Counted from the stretch's first letter, positions 16,448 to 25,811 are shown. The stretch: DNA of 64,000 bases from Bradyrhizobium sp. NP1 (GCF_030378205.1 NZ_CP127385.1:1404001-1468000); one strand, 5' to 3'. The notes: a model not told the origin generated them from the sequence alone. Translations and numbers: made by a program.

Positions 16448-17140
16448 ATGTTCGCCAATTTCGACTTCGACGTGATCCGCCGCTCGCTCGGCTATCTGTT
16501 CCTCGACGGCATGACCTTCACGCTGACGCTGACGACGCTCTCGGCGCTCGGCGGCCTGATCTTCGGCACGCTGCTTGCGCTGATGCGCCTCTCCGGGCTC
16601 AGGCTGCTCGGGCGGATTGCCGGTCTTTATGTCGATCTCATGCGATCGCTGCCGCTGGTGCTGGTGATCTTCTGGTTCTACTTCCTGGTGCCTTATATCG
16701 GGCAATGGCTGACAGGCGCATCGCGTCCGATCGGCGTCGGCGCGTTTGCCTCCTCGCTGATCACCTTCATCATGTTCGAGGCCGCCTACTTCTCCGAGAT
16801 CATGCGCGCCGGCATCCAGTCGATCTCGAAAGGGCAGCCGGCCGCGGCGCAGGCGCTCGGCCTCACCTACAGCCAGACCATGCGCTACGTCGTGCTGCCC
16901 CAGGCGTTCCGCAACATGCTGCCGGTGCTGTTGACCCAGACCATCGTGCTGTTCCAGGACACCTCGCTGGTCTATGTGCTGTCGATCCCCGACTTCCTCG
17001 GTGCTGCCAGCAAGGTGGCGCAACGCGACGGGCGATTGGTCGAGATGTACCTGTTCGCCGCCGCCGTCTATTTCGTGATTTCGTGCATTGCTTCCCTCGG
17101 GGTCCGCCGCCTGCAGGCGCGGATCGCCATCGTCCGCTAG
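16448..17140 (+). CDS. amino-acid ABC transporter permease (GltK-like)
   Basis: The 230-residue permease has [41 protein letters not shown] and the EAA-type loop [45 protein letters not shown]. It begins 6 bp after the first permease stop. In glutamate/aspartate systems the two permeases form a heterodimer, which this gene order supports. Confidence 0.92.
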   Translation: MFANFDFDVIRRSLGYLFLDGMTFTLTLTTLSALGGLIFGTLLALMRLSGLRLLGRIAGLYVDLMRSLPLVLVIFWFYFLVPYIGQWLTGASRPIGVGAFASSLITFIMFEAAYFSEIMRAGIQSISKGQPAAAQALGLTYSQTMRYVVLPQAFRNMLPVLLTQTIVLFQDTSLVYVLSIPDFLGAASKVAQRDGRLVEMYLFAAAVYFVISCIASLGVRRLQARIAIVR

Positions 17141-17151
17141 GTGAGACCGCC

Positions 17152-17883
17152 ATGATCGAGATCAGCCACGTCGATAAATGGTACGGCACCACCTTCCAGG
17201 CGCTGAAAGACTGCACCACGCATGTCGCCAAGGGTGAGGTCGTCGTGGTCTGCGGTCCCTCGGGCTCGGGGAAGTCGACGCTGATCAAATGCGTCAATGC
17301 GCTCGAGCCGTTCCAGGCCGGCACCATCATCATCGACGGCATCAAGGTCAACGATCCCAGGACCAACCTGCCGAAGCTGCGTGCGCGCGTCGGCATGGTG
17401 TTCCAGCATTTCGAGCTGTTTCCGCATCTGCGGATCATCGACAATCTCTGCCTCGCGCAGGAAAAGGTGCTGGGCCGTTCGCATGAGGAAGCGGTGGCGA
17501 AGAGCATCAAGCTGCTCGACCGCGTCGGCCTGAAGGAGCATGCGAAGAAATATCCGGCAGAGCTCTCCGGCGGCCAGCAGCAGCGGGTCGCGATCGCCCG
17601 CGCGCTGGCGATGGACCCGATTGCCATGCTGTTCGACGAGCCGACCTCCGCGCTCGATCCGGAAATGATCTCAGAGGTGCTCGACGTCATGGTCGATCTC
17701 GCGCGCGAGGGCATGACCATGATGGTCGTGACCCACGAAATGGGCTTTGCCAGCAAGGTCGCCCATCGCGTGATCTTCATGGACCAGGGCGAGATCGTGG
17801 AGGATGCCGCCAAGGCCGACTTCTTCGGCAAGCCGCGCAGCGAGCGCGCGCAGAAGTTCCTCTCCAAGATTCTCTCGCATTAA
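17152..17883 (+). CDS. amino-acid ABC transporter ATP-binding protein (GltL-like)
   Basis: The 243-residue ATPase starts at the ATG at 17152, 11 bp after the permease stop; the open frame reaches far upstream, but no leader or start fits there. Walker A is GPSGSGKST, the Q-loop is in [12 protein letters not shown], the signature is [15 protein letters not shown], Walker B is [14 protein letters not shown], and the H-loop is [15 protein letters not shown]. The Y-x3-F-x-ALKD aromatic start is normal for polar amino-acid importers. Confidence 0.95.
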   Translation: MIEISHVDKWYGTTFQALKDCTTHVAKGEVVVVCGPSGSGKSTLIKCVNALEPFQAGTIIIDGIKVNDPRTNLPKLRARVGMVFQHFELFPHLRIIDNLCLAQEKVLGRSHEEAVAKSIKLLDRVGLKEHAKKYPAELSGGQQQRVAIARALAMDPIAMLFDEPTSALDPEMISEVLDVMVDLAREGMTMMVVTHEMGFASKVAHRVIFMDQGEIVEDAAKADFFGKPRSERAQKFLSKILSH

Positions 17884-17939
17884 CAAATCGGGTATAAGAT
17901 TCGACGAAATTGCCCCGTTTCGCTTGCAGGAGAATTCGC

Positions 17940-18797
17940 GTGGACTCGATCGCCTATGTCAACGGTTCGTATGTGCCGCTCTCGGAAGCCAAGGTCTCCG
18001 TTCTCGACCGCGGCTTCCTGTTTGCCGACGGCATCTATGAGGTCGCGGCCGTGCTCGACGGCAAGCTGATCGACAACGCCTCGCACCTGGCGCGGCTGGA
18101 GCGCTCGGTCGGCGAGATTGCGCTTCCGTTGCCGGAAACGACCGAGCGGATTCAGCAAATCCAGAAGGAACTGGTGGCGCGCAACAACCTCGTCAACGGG
18201 ATGGTCTATCTGGAGGTCACGCGTGGCGCAGATACGGGCCGTGACTTCGCGTTTCCAAAGAACGTCAAGCCGACGCTGATCATGTTCACGTCGGTCAAGG
18301 ACATCGTCAACGCGGAGTCCGCCAAGACCGGGATCGGCGTCATCACCGTGCCCGACATCCGCTGGGCGCGGCGCGACATCAAGAGCGTGGCGCTGCTTGC
18401 GCAGGTGCTTGCCAAGCAGGCCGCTGCCGCGGCCGGTGCCGGCGAAGCCTGGATGATCGAGGACGGCAAGGTCACCGAGGGTGGATCATCGTCCTGCTTC
18501 ATCCTGACCCAGGACGACGTCATCGTGACCAGGCAGAACGGCAGCGAGATCCTGCCCGGCTGTACCCGCAAGGCGGTGGTGGCCCTTGCCGAAGAGCGTC
18601 AGCTCCGTGTCGAGGAGCGGGCGTTTTCGGTGGAGGAGGCGCTGGCTGCCAAGGAAGCGTTCATCACCAGCGCCACCGTTTTTGTGCAGGCGGTGACCTC
18701 GATCGACGGCAGGAAGGTTGCAAACGGCAAGCCCGGGCCGATGACCGGCCGCTTGCGCGAAATCTACGTCGATTTTGCGCGCACCACCGCGGTGTGA
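17940..18797 (+). CDS. D-amino-acid aminotransferase-like PLP enzyme
   Basis: A GTG at 17940 is chosen because AGGAG stands 7 bases upstream and the product then begins with the usual D-SIAYVNG strand. The 285-residue protein is a class IV PLP transaminase: VSVLDRGFLFADGIYEV, the catalytic Lys in RRDIKSVALLAQVLAKQ, EGGSSSCFI and the C-terminal SATVFVQAVTSIDG. The DIKS motif favours D-alanine-type (Dat) over branched-chain members. It follows the ABC transporter genes by 56 bp. A role in transaminating an imported D- or modified amino acid is plausible. Confidence 0.88.
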   Translation: MDSIAYVNGSYVPLSEAKVSVLDRGFLFADGIYEVAAVLDGKLIDNASHLARLERSVGEIALPLPETTERIQQIQKELVARNNLVNGMVYLEVTRGADTGRDFAFPKNVKPTLIMFTSVKDIVNAESAKTGIGVITVPDIRWARRDIKSVALLAQVLAKQAAAAAGAGEAWMIEDGKVTEGGSSSCFILTQDDVIVTRQNGSEILPGCTRKAVVALAEERQLRVEERAFSVEEALAAKEAFITSATVFVQAVTSIDGRKVANGKPGPMTGRLREIYVDFARTTAV

Positions 18798-18812
18798 GCG
18801 GCGCCGCTTTTC

Positions 18813-19277
18813 TCAGGCGGCGGTGGCCGCCTTCGCCCTGACCGGCGGCACCGAGCGGAACGAGATCGCGAGCCTGTTCCAGGCATTGATGGTCGCGATC
18901 AGCATCGTCAGGTTGACCGTCTCGGCATCGGTGAAATGCTTGCGCACCTCCTCATAGAGGTCATCGGGTGCGTGCGTCTCGGAGATCAGCGTGACGGCCT
19001 CGGTCCAGGCCAGCGCGGCGCGCTCGCGGTCGGAATAGACCGGCGCCTCGCGCCAGGCATTGAGGAGATAGAGCCGCTGCTCGGTCTCGCCGTGCTTGCG
19101 GGCGTCCTGCGTATGCATGTTGATGCAGTACGCGCAGCCGTTGATCTGGGACGCGCGGGTCTTGACCAGCTCGATCAGCGACTGTTCGAGGCCGCTGGCC
19201 TGCACCTGCGCTTCGAGCGCGCTCAGGGCTTTGATGGTTTCGGGCGCTGCCTGGTAGAAGTTCATGCGTGGTTTCAT
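18813..19277 (-). CDS. AhpD-like carboxymuconolactone decarboxylase family protein
   Basis: The 154-residue protein has the peroxidase-type CMD motif NGCAYCINMHTQDARKHGE (CxxC followed by His), preceded by SLIELVKTRASQI and followed by LLNAWREAPVYSDRERAALAWTEAVTLI. Members are disulfide reductases or peroxidases linked to alkyl hydroperoxide defence. It is cytosolic. The start has AGGAGAACC upstream. It lies 29 bp downstream of the EmrB-like gene on the same strand, so it is probably the last gene of the efflux operon. Confidence 0.88.
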   Translation of the reverse strand: MKPRMNFYQAAPETIKALSALEAQVQASGLEQSLIELVKTRASQINGCAYCINMHTQDARKHGETEQRLYLLNAWREAPVYSDRERAALAWTEAVTLISETHAPDDLYEEVRKHFTDAETVNLTMLIATINAWNRLAISFRSVPPVRAKAATAA

Positions 19278-19306
19278 GGTGGTTCTCCTTTGCTGGGATC
19301 AGTTTG

Positions 19307-20935
19307 CTAATGTGCGCCGCCTGCATCGACGTGATCGGGCTTCTTCAGCAGCAAGCCTGCCAGCAGCGCCGCGAGCAGCGCCACACCGAGCAAGTAGAAT
19401 GTGTCGCTGAAGGCGAGGATGAAGGCCTGCTTCTGCACGATGTGGCCGATCGCGACATAGGCGCGATGGGCGGCGTCGGCGCGGTCGATGACGCCGTGGT
19501 TCATGAAATACTGGGTGAGCTGCTCTAGGCGCGTCCGCGTCGCCTGCTCGAACATCGACACCGACTGCATCAGCACGTTGGAATGGTACTGCTCGCGCTT
19601 GGTGAGGAAAGTCTGCAGCAGGGCGATGCCGATGGCGCCGCCGAGATTGCGCATCATGTTGAACAGTGCCGAAGCCGAACCGGCATTCTCAGCCTCGATG
19701 CCGGCGGTTGCAACCGCCGACAGCGGCGCGAAACACAGGGCCTGACCGACCGCTCGCACCACGTTGGGCCAGAACAGCTGATCGGTGGCATAGTCGTTGG
19801 TCATATAGATGTTCATGAAGTTGGAGGCAGCGAACAGCGCAAAGCCGATGCCGATCACGATGCGCGGGTCAAAGCGCTTCATCAGCTGCGGTACCAGTGG
19901 GATCAACACAAGCTGAGGAATACCTGTCCATGCCAATACCATGCCGATCTGCTCGGCATTGTAGCCTTGGACGCGCGCGAGATAGACCGGCAGGATATAG
20001 GCCGAGCCGTAGAGCGCAACGCCGAGCAGGAAATTGGCGAGCATCCCGAAGCCGAAATTGCGGCGGAACAGCAGGCGCAGGTTGAGCAGCGGCTTCTTGC
20101 TGGTCATTTCGATCGCGACAAACAGCGTCAGCGCGATCGCGGCGATGACGGCGAGGCGGACGATGAAGGGCGAGCCGAACCAGTCGTCCTTGTTGCCTTC
20201 TTCCAGCACGGTCTGCAGCGCCGAGAGGCCGATCGCCATCGTGATGATGCCGGGCCAGTCGCCCTCGCGCAGCAGCGACAGCTTCATCGGGCTTGCTTCC
20301 AGCGAGAAATAGAGCATGCCGATCATCACCACGCCCGGCACGATGTTGACATAAAAGATGTATTGCCAGCCCCAGTTCTCGGTCAGGTAGCCGCCGATGG
20401 TCGGGCCGATCGCCGGCGCGAAGGTCGCCGAGAGCGCGAACAGCGCAAGCCCAATCGGCTGCTTAGCCTTCGGCAACAGCGTGATGATCAGGGTGAACGC
20501 CATCGGGATCAGCACGCCACCGGCGAATCCCTGCACGGCGCGCAGCGCGATCATTTGCGGCAGGTCCTGGGCGAGGGCGCACGCCGCGGAGAACACCAGG
20601 AACAGGAAGGCGTTGGTCAGGAGATAGGTGCGGATCGAGAACACCTGTGCGAGCCAGCCCGACAGGGGGATCACGACGATCTCGGCGATCAGATAGGAGG
20701 TCGAGATCCAGCCGCCGTCATCGATGCCGGCGCCGATCGCGCCCTGGATGTCCGCAAGCGAGGCGTTGACGATCTGGATGTTGAGCACCGCCATGAAGGC
20801 GCCAAGCGTGGCGCCGATCACCGCGATCCAGGTCTTGACCGCAATCGCCGGCGCAGCCGGTGCTGCGGCGGGTTGTGGCTGTTCGCTGCGGCTGGTGACG
20901 GAAACCGTTTCGATCGTGGGCTGGAGAGCGGTCAT
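19307..20935 (-). CDS. emrB: EmrB-type DHA2 multidrug efflux MFS permease
   Basis: The 542-residue protein has about 14 membrane segments and DHA2 signatures: MAVLNIQIVNASLADIQGAIGAGIDDGGWISTSYLIAEIVVIPLSGWL for helices 1-2, RAVQGFAGGVLIPMAFTLI, and helix-5 motif C LFALSATFAPAIGPTIGGYLTENWGWQYIFYVN. It works with a HlyD-type adaptor, encoded just upstream on the same strand. The 116-bp gap between the two genes holds GATAAT motifs also found in front of the adaptor gene. Substrates of such pumps are hydrophobic drugs, uncouplers or plant phenolics. Confidence 0.93.
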   Translation of the reverse strand: MTALQPTIETVSVTSRSEQPQPAAAPAAPAIAVKTWIAVIGATLGAFMAVLNIQIVNASLADIQGAIGAGIDDGGWISTSYLIAEIVVIPLSGWLAQVFSIRTYLLTNAFLFLVFSAACALAQDLPQMIALRAVQGFAGGVLIPMAFTLIITLLPKAKQPIGLALFALSATFAPAIGPTIGGYLTENWGWQYIFYVNIVPGVVMIGMLYFSLEASPMKLSLLREGDWPGIITMAIGLSALQTVLEEGNKDDWFGSPFIVRLAVIAAIALTLFVAIEMTSKKPLLNLRLLFRRNFGFGMLANFLLGVALYGSAYILPVYLARVQGYNAEQIGMVLAWTGIPQLVLIPLVPQLMKRFDPRIVIGIGFALFAASNFMNIYMTNDYATDQLFWPNVVRAVGQALCFAPLSAVATAGIEAENAGSASALFNMMRNLGGAIGIALLQTFLTKREQYHSNVLMQSVSMFEQATRTRLEQLTQYFMNHGVIDRADAAHRAYVAIGHIVQKQAFILAFSDTFYLLGVALLAALLAGLLLKKPDHVDAGGAH

Positions 20936-20982
20936 TTGTTTCTCCTCTTGCTTGCAGCGGAGGATGCATTAGGCGTCGGACT

Positions 20983-21032
20983 CGGATAATCCGCTCATTT
21001 GGGAAAACATTGTTTTGCGGTGCTGGATAATG
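20983..21032. promoter_or_regulatory. GATAAT-type putative operator in front of the efflux permease gene
   Basis: CGGATAATCCG (20983-20993) is a near-palindrome and CTGGATAATG (21023-21032) is the exact complement of a site at 22313-22322 between the adaptor and LysR genes. Two further GATAAT sites lie there. Shared motifs in both non-coding gaps of one pump system suggest a common regulator, most likely the divergent LysR protein. Confidence 0.45.
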
Positions 21033-21051
21033 CGCCGCCGGACAGGGCCAA

Positions 21052-22209
21052 TCAGCTGCCATTCGGCCGCGCCACAGGGTTGTTGGCGGCGACCCGCCTT
21101 GCGGTCTCACGCTCAGCCAGCACCGTCGCCTTGGTGTCGACGGTCGGCTCCGCCGACATGCCGGGACGCAGCAGGCCTTTGAGGCGCTGGTCGTCGAGCA
21201 CGATCTTCACCGGCACGCGCTGCACGATCTTGGTGAAGTTGCCGGTCGCGTTGTCAGGCGGCAGCAGCGCGAACTCCAGTCCGCTCGCCGGTGACAGGCT
21301 GTCGACATGGCCCCGCAGGGGCTGACCGTGGAAGCTGTCGATGCGGATCTCGACCGGCTGCCCGGCGCGCACATGGGTGAGCTGCGTCTCCTTGAAGTTC
21401 GCCACCACATAGACCGCGTCCAGCGGGACGACCGCCATGAGCTGCGTTCCGGCCTGCACATACTGGCCGACCCTGAGCGAGCGGGCGCCGACCGTGCCGT
21501 CAACCGGCGCCGTGATCTCTGTGTAGGACAGGTTCAGCGCCGCCTGCGCTTCGACGGCACGCGCGCGATCAAGCTGCGCCACGGCCTTGGCGCGCTCGGT
21601 CGACAGCACCTCGATTGTCTTGTTGGCGGCGATCAGCGCCGCCTTGCCCTGCTGCAGCTGCGCGGTGCCGGCGTTCAGCGCGGCATCGGTCTGCTGGGCG
21701 CGCTGAACGGTGCCGGAGCCCGACTTCATCAGATCGTCGGAGCGGGTGCGCTCCTGCTGCGCGAATTTCAGGTTGGCTTCCGCAGCATCGACTTCGGCGG
21801 CCCGCTGCTGGATGATCGGCTGCTGCAACGCGATCTGCGCATCGAGGTTGCGGATCGCTGCTTCCGATGCGGCGACGTCGGCGCGGGCCTGATCGAGCGC
21901 CGCCTTGAAATCGCGGTCGTCGATCCGTGCCAGCAACCGGCCGGCCTTGACCTGCTCGTTGTCGCGGACCAGCACCTGCGCGATATAGCCGGAGACCTTC
22001 GGCGCGATGATCGTGGAATCGGCCTTCACATAGGCGTCGTCGGTGGTTTCCAGATAGCGGCCGGTGGTCAGGTAGCCGTAGCCAAGGTCGGCAGCGGCGG
22101 CCAGGCCGAGCGTGACGGCGAGCGCCAGCGCCGCTCGCTTGACCGCCAGCCGCGACGGCTTCAGGCTGATTTTGGTTGCGGTTTCAGAGACATAGGAAGC
22201 GTTCGACAT
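21052..22209 (-). CDS. emrA: EmrA-type HlyD-family membrane fusion protein
   Basis: The 385-residue protein has one N-terminal membrane anchor (about residues 25-47) and the YLETTDDAYVKADSTIIAPKVSGYIAQVLV biotinyl-lipoyl start of EmrA. A coiled-coil hairpin follows (about 100-215, rich in Ala/Gln/Glu). The returning half is LNLSYTEITAPVDGTVGARSLRVGQYVQAGTQLMAVVPL with VVANFKETQLTHVRAGQPVEI. It spans the periplasm and links the MFS pump to an outer-membrane channel that is not encoded here. It is divergent from the LysR gene. Confidence 0.93.
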   Translation of the reverse strand: MSNASYVSETATKISLKPSRLAVKRAALALAVTLGLAAAADLGYGYLTTGRYLETTDDAYVKADSTIIAPKVSGYIAQVLVRDNEQVKAGRLLARIDDRDFKAALDQARADVAASEAAIRNLDAQIALQQPIIQQRAAEVDAAEANLKFAQQERTRSDDLMKSGSGTVQRAQQTDAALNAGTAQLQQGKAALIAANKTIEVLSTERAKAVAQLDRARAVEAQAALNLSYTEITAPVDGTVGARSLRVGQYVQAGTQLMAVVPLDAVYVVANFKETQLTHVRAGQPVEIRIDSFHGQPLRGHVDSLSPASGLEFALLPPDNATGNFTKIVQRVPVKIVLDDQRLKGLLRPGMSAEPTVDTKATVLAERETARRVAANNPVARPNGS

Positions 22210-22288
22210 GGCACCCTCCGGATCGGATAAGCGTCCTCACGCGGTGAGCGCGCTATCGCGCCGAATAGATGCAATGCATCGAGCCCTG

Positions 22289-22337
22289 TGATAATCCCCG
22301 AAAAAATGAAAGCATTATCCAGTATTGGCTGATAATC
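22289..22337. promoter_or_regulatory. GATAAT-type putative operators between the EmrA-like and LysR genes
   Basis: Three sites: TGATAATC (22289-22296), CATTATCCAG (22313-22322, inverted) and CTGATAATC (22329-22337). The first two form an inverted pair, GATAAT then ATTATC, spaced as LysR-type binding sites often are. The third overlaps the region just before the LysR start and would suit autoregulation. Confidence 0.45.
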
Positions 22338-22347
22338 GGAGGCCACC

Positions 22348-23259
22348 ATGGACCGGCTGACCAGCCTGACGGCATTCGCACGGGTGGTCGAGAGCGGCGG
22401 GTTCTCAGCCGCGGGCCGCCGCCTCAACATGTCGACCACCATGGTGAGCAACCACGTCCAGGCGCTGGAGGAGCGGCTGGGGGTGCGGCTTCTCAACCGC
22501 ACCACCCGCAAGGTCAGCCTCACCGAAGTGGGCAGGGCCTATTACGACCGTTGCGTGCAGATCCTCGCCGATCTCGAACAGGCCGACGACATCGCCGGCG
22601 CGACGCAGTCGGCGCCGCGTGGCACGCTCCGGGTCTACACCCATACCCACACCGTGCCCTATGTGGCCCCCGTCGTCGCCGACTATCTCAAGACCTATCC
22701 GGATGTCAGCGTCGATCTCAGCATGGGGGAAAAGACCGTCGACTTGATCGAGGAGGGCATCGACGTCGCGATCCGGATGGTGCCGCCGCCGGATTCCAGC
22801 CTGATCGTGCGGAGCCTTGCGACCTGGCGTCACGTGCTGTGCTGCTCGCACGACTACATCGAGAAGCACGGCCGCATACAGCAACTGGCCGAACTGTCGC
22901 AGCACAATTGCTGCCGCCACGTGAACTATCCCTTTGGCGACGAGTGGCATTTCATTGATCGCAAGGGCGCGTCGGCGAGCGTGCGGATTTCGGGACGGCT
23001 CATTTCCAACAGCGGGGACGCGCTGCGCGTGGCGGCACTGTCGGGCGTCTGTATCGTGCTTGCAGCCGGCTTCCTGGTCCATGACGAACTCGAAGCGGGC
23101 CGCCTGGTCCGCCTGCTGCCGGAATACCGTCCCGTCGAATTGTCGATGAATGCGGTCTATCCGCATCGCCACTACCTGTCGGCGAAGGTGCGGATCTTCA
23201 TCGACATGCTGGCCAAGCACAGCGCCGAGCAGCAGAAGCTCATCAATCCTTATTCATGA
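22348..23259 (+). CDS. LysR-family regulator of the efflux operon
   Basis: The 303-residue protein opens with the LysR winged helix (residues 1-60: MDRLTSLTAFARVVESGGFSAAGRRLNMS, then LEERLGVRLLNRTTRKVSLTEVG), followed by an effector-binding domain (from about 90). CggaGGCCACC precedes the ATG. It is divergent from the EmrA-like gene with 138 bp between starts; LysR genes usually control the divergent operon. It resembles CrgA/AaeR-type regulators that respond to aromatic compounds, though the effector cannot be read. Confidence 0.92.
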   Translation: MDRLTSLTAFARVVESGGFSAAGRRLNMSTTMVSNHVQALEERLGVRLLNRTTRKVSLTEVGRAYYDRCVQILADLEQADDIAGATQSAPRGTLRVYTHTHTVPYVAPVVADYLKTYPDVSVDLSMGEKTVDLIEEGIDVAIRMVPPPDSSLIVRSLATWRHVLCCSHDYIEKHGRIQQLAELSQHNCCRHVNYPFGDEWHFIDRKGASASVRISGRLISNSGDALRVAALSGVCIVLAAGFLVHDELEAGRLVRLLPEYRPVELSMNAVYPHRHYLSAKVRIFIDMLAKHSAEQQKLINPYS

Positions 23260-23343
23260 CCGGAATTTTGCGCATAATTGTACACGCCATCGCCTTCGCG
23301 CCATGGCATACATGCCGGCAGGATTGATGAGCCCGGTCTGACG

Positions 23344-24624
23344 ATGTCCCGACTGAAATCAGCAGCGCGCCACAGGGGCGTCGCCGCGCTGTTCGCCGCC
23401 GCCATCCTGACGGCGGGTCCGTCGTCGGCCGAAAGCCCCTTGTTCGGCCCGCGGCCCGGCGCCAAGCTCAGGCTCGACAAATTGTCGCCGCTGGAGGATT
23501 TCATCAACGGCGAGGTCGCCGCGGGAAGAATTCCCGGCGCCGTCGTGCTGATCCAGCGCCACGGCAAGCCGGTCTATTTCAAATGCTTCGGCAAGCGCGA
23601 TGCCGAAGCAGGCACGCCGATGACGGAAGATACGATCTTCCCGATCCACTCCGTCACCAAGACGATCACCAGCGTCGCCGCCTTGATGCTGGTCGATCGC
23701 GGTGTCATCGCGCTCGATGATCCCGTCAGCAAATACATTCCGTCCTTCGCCGGCATGACAGTCGGATTCGAGCGCAAGGACGAAGCCGGCAAGATCGTGC
23801 TCGAGCGGATGCCGCTGCGCCGGCCGATCACGATCGAGGACTTGCTCCTGCATACGTCCGGCATCACCTATGGCTTCTATGGCGAAGGGCTGGTCAAGGC
23901 CGCCTATGACGGCATCTATCTCGGCGACTTCGACAATGCCGGCTTTGCCGAGCGGATATCCAAGGTGCCGCTCGCCGAGCAGCCGCGCACGCTGTGGGAC
24001 TACGGCCACTCGATCGACGTGCTCGGCCGCGTCATCGAGGTCGCCTCCGGCCAGTCGCTCTACCAGTTCGAGAAGGAAAACCTGCTCGATCCGCTCGGCA
24101 TGACCACGACGAAATTCTTCCTCACCGATCCGGCGGAGCGGGCGCGCTATGCCCAGCCGCTGGCGAAGGACCGCCATGTCGAGCGCAATTCGCTTGACGT
24201 GACGCGTTGGGAGTCCGGCGGCGGCGGCATGGTGTCGACGCCGGCCGATTTCGCCCGCTTCGGGCAGATGCTGCTCAATGGCGGCTCGCTCGACGGCAGG
24301 ACCTATCTCAGCCCGAAAATCTTTGCCGCGATGACCACCGACCACATCGGTCCGGGCGCGGGCGTGGCGCGCGATTATTTCTATTATCCGGGCGACGGCT
24401 TCGGCTTCGGCTACGGATTTGGCGTGCGTGTGGCGCCGGGCTACGCCGCGCCGCCGGCGCCGGGCTCGCTCGGCGAGTTCAAATGGGACGGCGCCACCGG
24501 CGCCTATCTGGTGGTCGACCGCGCCGAGGACATGTTCTTCGTGGTGATGCAGGATGCCCCGTCGGGCCGGGTGCACGTCAACATCGAAATCAAGAAGATC
24601 ATCTATGACGCCTTCGAGGAATGA
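23344..24624 (+). CDS. secreted beta-lactamase-family serine hydrolase
   Basis: The 426-residue protein begins with a signal peptide (MSRLKSAARHRGVAALFAAAILTAGPSSA). The class C / EstB-type active site is present: HSVTK with Ser103 and Lys106, YGHS with Tyr220, and near the C-terminus FKWDGATGAYL as the third motif. LLLHTSGITYGF is the usual S12-family loop. Such proteins are esterases, D-aminopeptidases or penicillin-binding-like enzymes; beta-lactam hydrolysis is not implied. It lies 84 bp behind the LysR gene and overlaps the next gene by 4 bp. Confidence 0.88.
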   Translation: MSRLKSAARHRGVAALFAAAILTAGPSSAESPLFGPRPGAKLRLDKLSPLEDFINGEVAAGRIPGAVVLIQRHGKPVYFKCFGKRDAEAGTPMTEDTIFPIHSVTKTITSVAALMLVDRGVIALDDPVSKYIPSFAGMTVGFERKDEAGKIVLERMPLRRPITIEDLLLHTSGITYGFYGEGLVKAAYDGIYLGDFDNAGFAERISKVPLAEQPRTLWDYGHSIDVLGRVIEVASGQSLYQFEKENLLDPLGMTTTKFFLTDPAERARYAQPLAKDRHVERNSLDVTRWESGGGGMVSTPADFARFGQMLLNGGSLDGRTYLSPKIFAAMTTDHIGPGAGVARDYFYYPGDGFGFGYGFGVRVAPGYAAPPAPGSLGEFKWDGATGAYLVVDRAEDMFFVVMQDAPSGRVHVNIEIKKIIYDAFEE

Positions 24625-25811
24625 TGCTGCGACGCTCTGACGAGACCGATCAGAAGCTTGCGATGCCGGTTCGCTTCGTCGGGCTCGACCGGGCGCGCAC
24701 CTGCATCACGCTTTTGGTGCTGCTGCACCATTCCGTGGTCAACTACACCTATTTCGGCAATGGCGATCGCATGCACTGGCTCGGCTTCGATCTCGTCGTG
24801 CTCTTCAACGACAGTTTCTTCATGGCCTGCATGTTCTTCATCTCCGGGCTGTTCGTCCGCGACAGCCTGGCGCGGCGGGGGGCGGCGAACTTCCTCGCCA
24901 GCCGTGCCCTGCGGCTCGGCCTGCCGTTCCTGCTCTCGATCTACGTGCTGATGCCGATCGCCTATTATCCGACCTTCTTGCGCTACCATTTGCCCGGCAC
25001 CACCGATTTCAATTTTTTCCATTTCTGGTGGCACACACTCACCATCGGTCCGTGGCCGTCGGGGCCGGCCTGGTTCCTCTGGGTGCTGCTGGCGCTGGAT
25101 GCGATCGCGGCGGCGATCTGGGTCGTCAGCCCGCGCGCCATCGACATGCTGGGATGGCTGCCCTTCCGCCTGCGCTACCGGCCGGGCGTGGCCTTCGTGC
25201 TGTTCCTGGCGTTTTCGGTTCTGATCTATCTGCCGATGCGGCTCGCCTTTGGCGACGCCAGTTGGCTCGAGCCCGGGGGCTATCCGCTGCCGATCCAGAC
25301 CAGCCGCATCCTGCTCTATGCCGGCTATTTCTTCTTTGGCGTCGGGGTCGGGGCGATGAACCTGCAGGCCGGCCTGCTCGCGCAAAACGGCGCGTTCGCG
25401 TATCGCTGGCCGGTCTGGCTCGGCTTTGGCCTGCTGTTCTACGGCGCGATCCTGCTCCTGGTCTACGCCCACCACAACTGGGTCGCGGATTTCAATTCGC
25501 CGCCCTTGTCATGGCGCGTGGGCTATGGTCTTGCCTTTGCGCTGTTCAGCGCTGCCATGACCTTTGCAGAGCCCGCGATCTTCCTGCGCTTCGAGAAGGC
25601 GGGCTTGAGGCTGTTCGACGCGATCCAGCCGTCGGCCTACGGCATCTTCCTGTTCCACTACATTTTCATCATCTGGCTGCAATACGCGGTCTACGATCCG
25701 CCGTTGCCGGCGTTCGCCAAATTCGCGATCGTGTTCTCAGGCACGCTCGCGATGAGCTGGGGGCTCACCGTGCTCTTGCGCAAGATCCCGCTGGTTGCGC
25801 GGGTGATCTGA
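24621..25811 (+). CDS. acyltransferase 3 family membrane protein
   Basis: The 396-residue inner-membrane protein has about 10 hydrophobic segments. RFVGLDRARTCITLLVLLHHSVVNY carries the catalytic His-His pair in the first helix, and FFMACMFFISGLFVRDSLARRG follows. This is the acyltransferase 3 (OpgC/OafA-like) pattern used to place acyl groups on sugars or glucans. Its ATG overlaps the stop of the serine hydrolase gene (ATGA), so the two are coupled; a pair that adds and removes acyl groups at the envelope is one possible reading. Confidence 0.85.
   Translation: MMLRRSDETDQKLAMPVRFVGLDRARTCITLLVLLHHSVVNYTYFGNGDRMHWLGFDLVVLFNDSFFMACMFFISGLFVRDSLARRGAANFLASRALRLGLPFLLSIYVLMPIAYYPTFLRYHLPGTTDFNFFHFWWHTLTIGPWPSGPAWFLWVLLALDAIAAAIWVVSPRAIDMLGWLPFRLRYRPGVAFVLFLAFSVLIYLPMRLAFGDASWLEPGGYPLPIQTSRILLYAGYFFFGVGVGAMNLQAGLLAQNGAFAYRWPVWLGFGLLFYGAILLLVYAHHNWVADFNSPPLSWRVGYGLAFALFSAAMTFAEPAIFLRFEKAGLRLFDAIQPSAYGIFLFHYIFIIWLQYAVYDPPLPAFAKFAIVFSGTLAMSWGLTVLLRKIPLVARVI

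Noticed and set aside
15958..17883. 641-codon frame as a fusion of permease and ATPase
   Set aside because: Only the part from 17152 encodes the ATPase; upstream it runs out of frame through both permease genes.
18798..18811. Terminator after the D-amino-acid transaminase gene
   Set aside because: AGCGGCGCCGCT followed by TTTT is self-complementary, but it leaves almost no stem once a loop is allowed; too weak to call.
19583..20989. 468-codon frame antisense to the EmrB-like gene
   Set aside because: His/Arg/Asp-rich shadow of a 14-helix transporter.
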